DNA of 64,000 nucleotides. Source: Hydractinia symbiolongicarpus (lineage: Eukaryota; Cnidaria; Hydrozoa; Anthoathecata; Hydractiniidae). Position numbers and translations under genes: made by a program. The DNA lies in NCBI RefSeq assembly GCF_029227915.1, contig NC_079880.1:19470501-19534500 (forward strand), in the 5' to 3' direction. Position 1 is the stretch's first letter. Each line of letters opens with the position of its first letter. Under the pieces are notes generated by a model. The model was not told where the DNA came from. It saw nothing but the letters and a program-made list of their open reading frames with translations, and made no database searches. Below, piece by piece: positions 38,739 through 49,255 of this stretch.

Positions 38739-38990
38739 TGCCTATTCATAATTTCAAAAAAGTGGATAGACATGAAACAAAATTTAGTTGCCTATTCATA
38801 ATTTCAAAAAAGTGGATAGACATGAAACAAAATTTAGTTGCCTATTCATAATTTCAAAAAAGTGGATAGACATGAAACAAAATTTAGTTGCCTATTCATA
38901 ACTTCAAAAAAGTGGATAGACATGAAACAAAATTTAGTTGCCTATTCATAATTTCAAAAAAGTGGATAAGCCAGTAAGAATTCGTCGTCT
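38739..38990. repeat. Left subterminal array, 50-bp unit, about 4.6 copies
   Basis: The unit starts TTGCCTATTCATAATTTCAA and contains AAAAAGTGGATAGACATG; the period is exactly 50 bp. Four copies are nearly identical and the fifth diverges after AAGTGGATA. The first overlaps the TIR. CTATTCA at one end and GTGGATAG at the other make each unit weakly palindromic. Probable transposase-binding sites by analogy with other elements. Confidence 0.85.
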
Positions 38991-39054
38991 ATTCATAATT
39001 TTTAACAGAAATAACAGTACGCATGCGCATGTCTACTCCCAACGAGATTTCATA

Positions 39055-41044
39055 ATGGCAACGATAATAGAAACACGTAAGTCAAGAAATTTGATTTAGG
39101 TACTTATTTTACGTAGTATGTCGCTGAATTACCCCTTATTTCTTTATTGTGTAGGGAGAGTGATAGTGGAGAAACTGTTCAACAAAGGTTACAGCTACAA
39201 AGAAATAATATCTGTGTTATATGGAGTTCACAACATAAAAATTAGGTGCAATACTTTTCTTTTAAACTTCTACCTCATTCCAATTTCTACCCTATGTTGT
39301 TCATTAATTTCAATTATTTCTCTTAGCTTGCGCCAACTAAAAAGAGATCTTGCAATTCTCGTATTATTTAGGCGGAAAAACACTTGTCCACATCAGTTGT
39401 TATATAATGTTATCAAGGTATGACCACCTTTTATTTTGAATGTACTTTTGCACATTGGATAGATTGATCGTCATTAATTTTTCCTAAAGGTTGAAATCGG
39501 TGGAAGTGGGTCAGCTTTGGGTTACAGAAGTCTCCATCAGAAGTTGAAAGCAGTGTATAATATCCAAACTAGCAGGTAAAGTCTTCACATATTTCATGTG
39601 AATAGTATGCTACAACACACGTACTAATACTGATAAACTGATTATTATTTTTTTATTACCAAGGGAGAAGATAAGGCAATTGCAACATTTGATTGATCCG
39701 TGTGGTGTCGCTTTGAGAAGGGCTAGGCGTTTACAAAGAAGAAAGTACGTTTGCAAGGTAAAAATTCGAATTCGTCTCCAAACTTCCCATTTTTGGTATG
39801 TGGAGAATACTGGAATTCGAACCGTTTTTACTAGGGTCCAAATCAAGTGTGGCATTTAGATGGGTACGACAAGTTAAAACCGTACGGTTTTTGCATTCAT
39901 GGCTGCATAGACGGGTAAGTAAAATTAGAGAAAAATGAAACGTCAAAAACCTGGGAAATTATCGATTTATTTCTGTCCGTTTATACCAGGTATTCGCGAA
40001 AATTGTTATGGCTGGAGACCTCGTCTACGAACAATTGCCCAAAAGCTGTCGCGTACTATTTCTTGAAATATGTGAAAACGATTGGAGGTATTAATTATGA
40101 ACGGTTTTCCGATCCCAATCTTTTTGTTGATGATTTTTCTGTTTGTTTTAGGAACATCGAGGTTAATTAGATCAGATCACGGAACGGAAAATTTAAATAT
40201 TGCAGCAATCCAAGTATTCTTCCGTCAAAACGAAAACAGTTTCCGATTTGGAAAGTCAACTACTAATCAGGTAAGAGGACTATTGATTAAGCTTACCTTC
40301 TACCTATTTTGTAATAAAATGACTAGATATCGTTCTAGAGAATCGAAGCATTCTGGTCCCAGTTAAAGCGCCAAAACACAATCTGGTGGATAAATTATTT
40401 CAAGGTCCGTCAAACTACTCACATTCTGATGCTTATTAAAGGACTAAAGACGGAAATGACAAAAAATCTTAACTTATATTTAGGACATGGAGATAGATGG
40501 GACCTTGGACAACAGCGACATGATTCACAAGTATGTTGTTTTGAAGGGATTAAAAAAGTTCTTTTTAAGAAAAGTTCAATATTTTAAATAGCATAACATG
40601 TTTTTAAGGGAATGCTTAAAATTTTGTTTCCATGGATTAATTCAAAAAGAGCTTGACGATATGAGAGAAGTGCACAACACTCACCGGATACGTCCCTACC
40701 CGAATCAAGAATGCCCTAGTGGACGACCCGATATAATATATGCAGTTCCTGAAACCTACGATAATGACAATCAATTTCTCTCGAAATCGTGTATTGAAAA
40801 ACTTTTTATAAAACAAATTTTATATTTCTTTGTAGGTAGTTCCGATTATAAAATCGATATCAACCAAGCATATCTTACACTAGCGAAGCCATATACGACT
40901 GAAAAGAATCCTCTTGGGTGTAATACAGAATTCGAGAAAGTTGCACTTCAATTGATGATTAACAAAAGCCTAACATTTCCGAATAACGCCGATGAAGCTA
41001 AAAAACTTTTTGTAAAACTTATAGAAGCCATTGATAATATATAG
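39055..41044 (+). CDS. Integrase-type DD33E transposase (11 exons, 409 aa)
   Basis: Exons: 39055-39076, 39155-39245, 39327-39417, 39490-39575, 39664-39757, 39835-39914, 39990-40087, 40152-40270, 40339-40404, 40484-40530, 40609-41044. Every intron is GT-AG and every phase matches, giving one open frame from MATIIETRR to the TAG. The catalytic triad is visible as D137 (NQVWHLDGYDKL), D196 (RLIRSDHGTENL) and E230 (QRIEAFWSQLKRQ), with 33 residues between the last two. HGCIDGYSRK after the first D is typical of retroviral-integrase-fold (rve) domains. The N-terminal 100 residues hold a YSYKEIISVLYGVHNI helix-turn-helix-like segment, probably for DNA binding. The gene starts 344 bp inside the left TIR and runs toward the HECT gene, with 212 bp between the stops. 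Many fish and cnidarian genomes carry relatives annotated as integrase-core proteins. Confidence 0.88.
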
Positions 41045-41256
41045 CACACAAAAAATATATTTCTATAGAATTTCTATCTTTTTTAGTTCAACAGGTTTTG
41101 TCCATAGACGCGTTGAAATATAAAGAGAAACATAACTTCTTTCTCTCATCAACATAAATACAAACTACTGGTTGTAGTAAAAAATATTCAACTAAAGCAA
41201 CATAACTATAACGCTTTACACAAATTCGTGAACAGTAAATCGCAAGAATGTCATCT

Positions 41257-44200
41257 CTATAAGTCAAATCCGTAAGTCATTTTTACAGCATCAATGAACG
41301 CTTCTTTCATTGAATCAACAGTATTGTAATGTACTGGCAGTGTTAACGATAACGAACACGTTGATACGGACGGCTTGCATCTACAACGCGTCGACTTCCC
41401 TGCGCACCAATGCTTGAATAAGATATTCAACTTAGAAGGCAACCCGAGGGGAGGAATGGACTTCACGCCACAAAGAAACTTTAAAATATCGCACAGTTGT
41501 AAACCATCACTTCCACCTGTAGAAACAAAATAACTAAATATAACACTGTTTATTTTTTTATATTCGTACGAGAGACTGATATTGTTTTTTGTTTTTAGTA
41601 ATCAAACAATCGAAAAAATTACCCTCGTAGAATAGCAATTCCATAAATTCCATGAAGCATTGAAACGTGTCAATTTCTAACACTTTTTTGGATGAACCGT
41701 GTTCACTGTATACTGGTACTGCAAATTTTTCGAATTTTTCGTATGTCCACTCCAGATTCTTGTTAGTACAAAAAACATACTCAAATAAGTCAGGCTGGGA
41801 TCGCACAGTGTGGAGAACTCCATAGAGTCTTAAACCTTCAGTAACCTGATCAAGAACAAGCATCACGGGTTGCAATTTTTCTTTCAGCATAATCGACCTT
41901 AAAAATACATTACCATTTTAACCCTACCATGTAATATCTGAATGAAACACATACATATAAGTCCCTTAGGTTGGACTTTTCTGCCTTATTTCATGAAATG
42001 AATTCAGTGCATTTATCAAAGCAGTTTGAAAAACCCAATTTCCAGAAAGAAGGTATTTGGTGCATTTGTTGGCTTACCTTAATATGGCATCTCTATCTTG
42101 CATTTTTGCTCTTTGAGGTATTCCCTTATAGCCGATTTCACATAATACATCCATTCCATCATCAGAAGAAAGCATTGCTTGTAAAGCCTTTTCATCAGTT
42201 ATTTTCTCCAACTACAAGTAAACCGTTAAAATGAATACATTACAGATATAGCTATGGCAATGTAAACTCTTGCTATAAAAAAAAGTTAAATAAAAAATTA
42301 TCCTCTCTTTTTCATCTTCTTTTTCTACAATGACAGATAATAACTTATCTTCACTATAATATACCTTGTAATAAACTTCTCCAATTTTATTATCCTTCGT
42401 CATTTTAAGTCCACTATCAAATATGCTTTTAGTTCCATGTATGAAATATTTGTAAACCCATTTTGCGAAGTAGTTTGGAGCAGGACCAGTCATTGCAATT
42501 GAAGATGCCATTAATTCGCCATACAATTTAAATGTTTCATTGGCTATATCTCCGTAACAGTTGATACGAGGAATGTAACCATCATCACTCTCTACAAACA
42601 GTTGTTGCCTTCCCTCTTCCATCGCATCTAAAATATTTTAATCAGTTTATCTAAATAATTTCTAAAACTCAAAATATGAACTATAAAAGCAAGACCTACC
42701 AGAAAAAAATTCTCTTCTCAAACCTCCCTGATCTACACCTGACTCACCATAGAAAGTAACAACAATCATTGAACCTAAATGTTCTCTAATCCATGGACGG
42801 CTAAATCTTTTACAAAAATCAGCAAACATATGATTACGTCGTACTTTTAAAGAAATTCCATTTGTGTTTACATTTAGGTTGACTAAAGCCTCTTTCAATC
42901 TTATTTCAATCTCACAAGGATCGATCAACACATTGGATGTTGCAGGACAATATGTTTTTTCGTATAAAGCTTTTTCTTCATTTTCAGCCTCTTCCATGGT
43001 GGTTTTTATTATGTTTTCATCTATTAGATCAATATAAGTATTTTCCGCACAGGCAGCTGTGTGTGCCTCAATTTCCTTTAAGCTTTGTTGTTTTCCACAC
43101 ACTGGACAACAAATTTTGCTACTGTGTGCAACTGTGTCATCATCTAATTTAAAAACTGCATGAATTTCCCATGTCATGCTAACCACTTTGTTGTCAGCAA
43201 CAGTTACAAGTTCTTCTGGTTTAATATATGTTGTAGGACTGAAAGATAAGACAAAATTTCTGCTACTCTCGGTTATTGAGCCAATCCATATGTACACCTG
43301 CTGAAATTTTGAACAAGATAGAAATAATCTTTGTACTCTTCCTCTTTCAATATGGTTAACAGTCAAAAGTATGCAATCTTCCTGCAAGGTTGGCTCCTCT
43401 GCTACCAGACCTTCTAGCCTCAGTTTATTCCCTTGGCCTAAAGTTACTTCATTCTCTTTGTCACTCTTTAGCTTTTCTTTTTCCTTATCTTTAGCCAAAG
43501 ATTGAGCAAATTTTTCATCTTGGTCTATTAAAAGTTGTCTTCTTTCTAAAGATTTCAAAGCTGAGGCTTTTTGATTTTCTTTTTTAAAATTTTCAGCCAC
43601 CAAGAGAGCATATTCTCTGTCTTGTTCTATTATTATTTGCTTTCTTTCTTTTGCATCACTGTTTCCATTCTTTTGCTGTTCATCAGAAGAAATATTTTCC
43701 ACATCATATCCTACCAAACTTGTTGATTCTTTTCTTCTTACTTTGTTATTTATCTCAAAATCATCTCCAGAGCTATCACTGTGAATCCCTTCCATTAAAG
43801 CAAGTGAAAGTGATTTAGTTTGCAAGTAGAATTTTATCGTTTTCAATGAATTTTTGTCAATATATGTCTGTAACGATATGGAAAGATCCTCAATATTTTC
43901 ATTCAAGGTTCCAATTAAGGTAACTCTCATCAATGATATGCTCCCATGCTCTTTGCTTTCACCGTTAGGAAAGAAGACTGACCTTAAATGCTCTAATACC
44001 TGTGATAACAATGTGTCACGAGTAAATTTGTTTCTTCTTAGTCCACCTCCCTGACCAATTCTTACTGTGCTGTATTTGTTTTTGTATCCCTTTTTTTCAA
44101 AGTTTTGCCAACTGAACTCAATGGATATGGTACTACTTTTACATTTACTTTCAACACGACGTTTACTACTTCCCTGCCGAATTGATGATACAATACTCTT

Positions 44201-44803
44201 TAACTGATCCTTTTTTAATTCATATAAAAATTTTTGCATTAAAAGTCGAGAATCAGCCAGTCCAACACCCATTTCTTCGAAGTCTTGTGAATTCAGCAAA
44301 TGCATACTATCACCACAAACCTAAATGTGCAATAACGGTTTTAAGAAAACCTCTTTCAATCAATGAAAACCAGAAAGAAATAAAAACAGTTGCTATAAAC
44401 GAAATCACAAAAGCTTCAAAACTCACTCGACTTTTTTTAATATTGTCCAAAACATCTGTATCATAACCTCTGTCTTTTACAAATAAAACTATCTAAAAAA
44501 ATATTGACCCACTTTAACTAGTAATAAATACAGTGAGATAAATAGGTTCTAGCTACCTAAAAAAGCTAAAACCATCATTAGCTAGTTCTCCTCGCTCTAC
44601 CAAAATCCATAACCTACTTTCACTTTGCCCAACAGTTGTTAGCCACAAAGAACCTTAAAAAGTTAATTTAACAAACGAAAAAAAGACACATTCACGAAAT
44701 TAAGCTATAGAACATAATATATAACGTGAAGAATTAAGATATAAACCTCTTCATTTGTCACAGTAGTAGCAGTTGTCCCTGACACTGTGTTTGCGGCGGC
44801 CAT
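41257..44803 (-). CDS. SAM-UIM-UBZ-HECT E3 ubiquitin ligase inside the transposon (7 exons, 891 aa)
   Basis: Exons (minus): 44803-44747, 44492-44427, 44320-42700, 42627-42365, 42211-42078, 41897-41623, 41516-41257. Phases match throughout. Domains in order: a SAM-like domain at about residues 19-80 (KDRGYDTDVLDNI, LNSQDFEEMGVGLADSRLLM); a beta-rich ubiquitin-like stretch at 95-200; two UIM-like helices near 273-289 and 307-323 (DEKFAQSLAKDKE); a UBZ4-type finger C446-x2-C449-x11-H461-x3-C465; and a HECT domain at about 500-891 (MIVVTFYGESGVDQGGLRRE) with catalytic Cys859 in VSTCSLSLTLP. It would form a thioester with ubiquitin and transfer it to a substrate. Similar proteins are annotated as G2/M phase-specific E3 ligase (G2E3)-like in fish and cnidarians. 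Its role in transposition is unknown. An open stretch at 44570-44660 does not fit the splice phases and is left out. Confidence 0.87.
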
Positions 44804-44899
44804 ATTTATTTTCTTGTTCTGTCTGGATTCCTCCACCGTTATTTTATAAAACCTCTGCGAACGAGTTCACTTTCAAAATTATGAATAGCCAAAAACGCG

Positions 44900-45200
44900 A
44901 AAAAAGATTCCCGTCTATTCACTTTTTTGAAAATATGGCTAGCCAACGAAAAAATATAATTTGCTTATTCAGTTTTTTAAAATTTTGAATAGCCATGTAA
45001 ATAAATTTTCTCGTCTATTCACTTTTTTGAAAATATGGCTAGCCAACGAAAAAATTTAATTTGCTTTTCAGTTTTTTAAAATTTTGAATAGCCATGTAAA
45101 TAAATTTTCTCGTCTATTCACTTTTTTGAAAATATGACTAGCCAAGAAAAAAATAGTTATTTGCTTATTCACTTTTTTAAAATTATGAATAGGCAAGAGC
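44900..45200. repeat. Right subterminal array, about 50-bp half-units in 100-bp dimers
   Basis: CGTCTATTCACTTTTTTGAA recurs at about 44912, 45012 and 45111, and a related half-unit CTTATTCAGTTTTTTAAAAT lies between each pair. Relative to the left array the units are inverted, as expected for subterminal binding sites. The spacing of 50 bp is the same at both ends although the sequences have diverged. Confidence 0.75.
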
Positions 45201-45229
45201 AATGGCACTAATGGGCTTCCGTACCATAC

Positions 45230-46028
45230 TTCCTTAAAAAAGCATCCACACTTTCAGTAAAATCACATCGCTAATAGAAACAGCACTAAATATTAACATG
45301 TCGAGGTAAATTTTTTGCTATTCTAAATAGGTTATAGGCAACTGTACTAAAAATTCACAGCATTGCTAAGCAAATTTAGTAGAAGTAGTATTGGAAACAA
45401 GCTTCTAGCAACAAATAGAGGATAATACATCGCTGTTGTGTAAGCGCCACGCTAGCCTTTTATTTTTATTATTCTGTATTTGTTGGTGCTCTAGTTTTTT
45501 TTCCCAATGTACATGTGTATCATTTTATTTGTCAACATTATAGTTTCTAAATTTTCCCTCTTCTTTAGCCACTATTGCTCTTCTGTCTTTACGTGTTGAC
45601 ACTGAATGGCCCGCCATCGCTATCGTACGAAAGTCCCTGCGTCCGTGGCCCTGCCTCAACAGCAACAACGCCCGAAAACAATACATGCACGTTGATTAGA
45701 TAAAATATACATCGCAGCTTTCTGATTCATTCATCAACGCACGGCAAAATTTTCGCAATTTTTGAAGAAAACCACCACAAGACGTTAATTCGTTTTCAGA
45801 AGCAGACAGGGATTCGCCTTTAAAAACACATCACCAAATTTTGACTAAAATAATCCCCTGGCTTTCGGAAATTTTTCTGATCATTATGGATTTTGCGCCG
45901 ACAAACAGGCAAATTACGGCTCATCTCTAATAGATAAACAAAATAACAAAACATTTTTTAGGTGTTTTTTTCGTTTTCTTTCAGGATATTCGTTGATTTT
46001 CAACCAAACAAACAACATTCTCTGTGGG
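45230..46028. other. Intergenic, no gene seen
   Basis: Flank between the large transposon and the 46-kb MITE. Contains ATGGCCCGCCATCGCTAT and other G+C-richer words but no supportable ORF. Confidence 0.35.
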
Positions 46029-46647
46029 TACTTTATTCGAAGAAACTTCGCGAGAGAAACTTTCGCGAATCTACAAAACAAAGAATTTTCGCGAGATAAA
46101 CTTTCGCGGAATCTGAAATTGGAAAGTTTTGGCGAGATAAACTTTCGCGATTCGTGATAAAAAAAGTGGCCTATATTTCGTATAATAGAAAAGTGTTTTT
46201 TAACGATGTAATTTTTTTTCTAATAGTATTTAAAAACTTCTATTTACAAATTGGATTTATCGTCAAAATCACAAAACATATCAAACACATTTCTAGGCTC
46301 GTCTTCTTCCGGCTCCCACGCATCGTCGTCATCGTCTTCTTCGCTAATAACTCGGTTATAAGCCAAAGATTTGAAACATCATCGCTTTTGTTTATTTCTA
46401 AGTTTATTCCAATCTCGTTCCCAGCACCAGTTTTATTGGGAGGGCAAGCCAAGTGAGGGCGAGTCAAGATATAACTTTTAAAACCAGCAAATTTTTTTTT
46501 AAATTTTAGTGGATAAACTTTTGCGAATCGACAATTTTGTACTGAAGAAACTTTTGCGAATGGCCATTTTTGAAAGTTTCGCGAGACAAAGTTTCGCGAA
46601 AAAGGCCAAAAAACGCGAAATTCGCGAAAGTTTCTCCGAATAAAGTA
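46029..46647 (-). mobile_element. MITE/deletion derivative with TTCGCGA-rich ends, carrying a protein tail
   Basis: The ends are inverted repeats TACTTTATTCG(A/G)AGAAACTT, and each half contains several TTTCGCGA words. The minus strand 46240-46360 encodes an acidic tail SEEDDDDAWEPEEDEPRNVF plus DMFCDFDDKSNL and a stop. This looks like the C-terminus of an otherwise deleted transposase. A second copy of the interior lies at 62858-63240. Confidence 0.6.
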
Positions 46648-49229
46648 TTAATAAGAGTTGTTTAAAATAGGTGTACTTAAATGAGAAAAATTCTCGAGAA
46701 TTTAATTCGACGACGTGAAGTCTCTAAAAAAATGCTTCGCGGAGTTTTTTTACTTGTGAGACGAGAGACTTGTGGCGATTCTACAACCCTTTATACACTA
46801 ACACTTCTAATATCGACCAAAACTAAACTCTCCCAAAAATTAGTAAATTGGAAATACAAAAGATTTAAAAATTCAATTATTGTTTTAAAATCATCTCAAG
46901 AAAAAGCTGCCCAAAATATTAATGTTTTCTTTTTCGATTTTTTGTTACAGCCGATTTGAACTGCTGTTAAAGGAAAAAAATGTGTGTTGGGTCTAACGAA
47001 GATGATCCTGGCATTTTCTTGGAAAATGAGGGAGAGGGGAGGGAGTTGTTTGGAGTTGACCAAAGGGTTCCATTATACTTTGATCAATTTTTTTTTTAAT
47101 ATGTAAAACTATTTAAGTTAATACAACAAAACAAAATAAAAAAATTTTTAACGCTCTTTTCACCGAACTGTTTTTTTTTCACAAAAGACATTTAATTGCT
47201 ACACTAACCCAAAACGACTCCATTATGTCTAAATACATTTCCGTTTTCATTACAGAAAATAAATGAAGTTAGTTTCATAATGACATCAACTTAACAATTA
47301 AGTTGCATGACATTTAAGAAATATAATTGTGAATCATTTCTTTGTGATTAAATATGCATGATCAGTAAGTTCACAAGTTTCCTTGCAATTAATTACGGCA
47401 TATCATCATCATAATTTTTTGTAGAAGATGCTGTTTTTATTTTCTTCAAAGTCTATGGGAAGCGAGGTAAACTATTTTTTATAAATATCAAGTTGTATTT
47501 CAAAATAAATTTTCAACTCCTCCACGAAAATAGGAGGACAAATAGCCATACATTTAAAGTTGGAATTTTATGCTCCACATTTGCTTTTAAGTTTAAGTTG
47601 ACTGTGTTATTTTGAACTGCGGAAGTTAGACTGTAGGACTGATCAAAGGCTTTCTCGCCATGCTGTTGTGAAAGCTAGCCTGGGGAATTCAGTAAATTAT
47701 TAATAATTGCAAAGTTGTTGTCTCGATTATTGCATCAGAAACTTCTTCTCTTAAGAAAGATGTTTCAATAGCAGGAAGGAATTCCTAAAACCGATAAAAA
47801 ACCAGCAGGCATCCTTTTACGCTCATACTGCGAGTCATTGTCCATTGAGCGATACAAAGCCTAATATCTTATCAGCATAAATTCGTACATTGAAATATCC
47901 AGCAAAAGGCATCACAAGCAGAATCTTAGGAGTAAAAATTTTCATTAAATTTAATGCCTTACAATATGTCCAAGGCGAACGTCTAATGCTTATACAGAAG
48001 AGTTGTTACAAAATTCTCATAACATTGGCATTATTGTTTTCTCTGAAACTCACTAACCTTTCGAAAAATAGATATTAATTGACATTCCAGAGTTATTGTT
48101 TTGTGGTTCTACTAGAGGATGGCCAAATTAGGGGGAGAATTTGCAGCATATATTGTCGGAGCATGTTTTTGGAAAATATGTAAAAACCTTGAACAAGATA
48201 AGTTGTATGATCAAGAGGTTTAAGTATTAGTCACTGGGTAAAAATTGTTCTAAATTACATAATCTAACGACTCCCTGACACGAAAAATGTATTGTTAAAC
48301 AGTTTGGATTTGAAGTTTAATAACAAGTTAATAAGAAAATTTCAACCCATTAAAAATAACAATAGCAACAAAAAATTACGACTTAATTACACAGTGGCTT
48401 ATGGTGAAATGCATAGAGATAAATTATAAGGGAGGGGGGCATGAAGTGTCCGGGCGCCTTACGCTGAAGTGACGAAACTTAACACTGTTGTAAAATGTCT
48501 TATTACAAACCTTGACGTCAGAAATACCTAAAACAGGCTATTTTCCTCTTTTCTTTAACGATAATTATTATTTTTGACGTGTTAATGATGCAACGTTATT
48601 GATTCCTGCTAGATTTGTGGACTATATATTAAATAATTGACTTAATACTAAAAATAATTTTAGTAACATCGCAAAGATCGAAAATGATGTCACATCTGCA
48701 AGAAAGTTGATATTTTAAAGATATATAAAAAAAATTCCAGAAGTATTGACACTTATGTCATTAAACCTAGTACGTATGTAGAATACACGTTTTTTATAAG
48801 AAACTTAGTCTAGTTCTAAAACTTTATTTTGATCTAAATTTACTGTTTTTTAGTTCTAAAAGTTCCTATTCGGGTTCTTATGATGCAACCTCTTTCTTAA
48901 TACCACCCTTTTATTCTGCAAACGATGGTCCAGATACTTGGATTTTTTCTCCGCAATGTTTAACATTTTCTTCACATTTTTCGTTGTGTTCTGTAGTAAG
49001 GTTTAGACGATTATTAATACAGTGAAGTATTATCATTTGTCAACCCCAAGCACAAAATAGATTATACTAAGACTTTTGGCATTGCCACCTTGATGCAAAG
49101 TTGTCACAAAAATTCTTTCGCGGTCGTTACTCCTGCCAATAAATTTAAAAACCTGAATAGTAAACACTGTGTCAGTTTATTTATTGGAAAACTAACACAA
49201 CCATTAAGTCTGTTTTCTTTCTGATTTCA
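46648..49229. other. Intergenic, no gene seen
   Basis: AT-rich, with ORFs such as 46681-46959 and 47890-48078 that show no motif or compositional support. The 3' part is the promoter side of the NXPE-like gene. An acceptor-like TTTCAG at 49225-49230 suggests a noncoding first exon further upstream. Confidence 0.4.
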
Positions 49230-49255
49230 GTTCAAATTTAAAGATTTCATTGAAG

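Larger units (their letters stand above)
38711..45223. mobile_element. Complete 6,513-bp DNA transposon carrying a DDE integrase and a HECT E3 ligase
   Basis: The left end from 38711 and the right end from 45223 (reverse complement) share a perfect 44-bp inverted repeat beginning TACGGAAGCCCATTAGTGCC, with similarity continuing about 15 bp more. CCATAC occurs immediately outside both ends (38705-38710 and 45224-45229), a 6-bp target-site duplication. Inside are about 50-bp subterminal repeats at both ends and two convergent intron-containing genes: a transposase (39055-41044, plus) and a HECT ligase (41257-44803, minus). Both are open after splicing. From memory, 6-bp duplications and TAY termini fit the IS3EU-like group of eukaryotic DDE elements; I could not verify this. 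No internal break is seen, so the copy may be recent. Confidence 0.9.

Noticed and set aside
44570-44660. Open stretch reading LWLTTVGQSESRLWILVERG as an extra HECT-gene exon
   Set aside because: Neither flanking junction keeps the frame, whereas skipping it joins exons 44747-44803 and 44427-44492 perfectly and completes a SAM-like domain.
46681-46959. 92-aa ORF next to the MITE
   Set aside because: No motif, no splice or start context, composition expected from AT-rich DNA.
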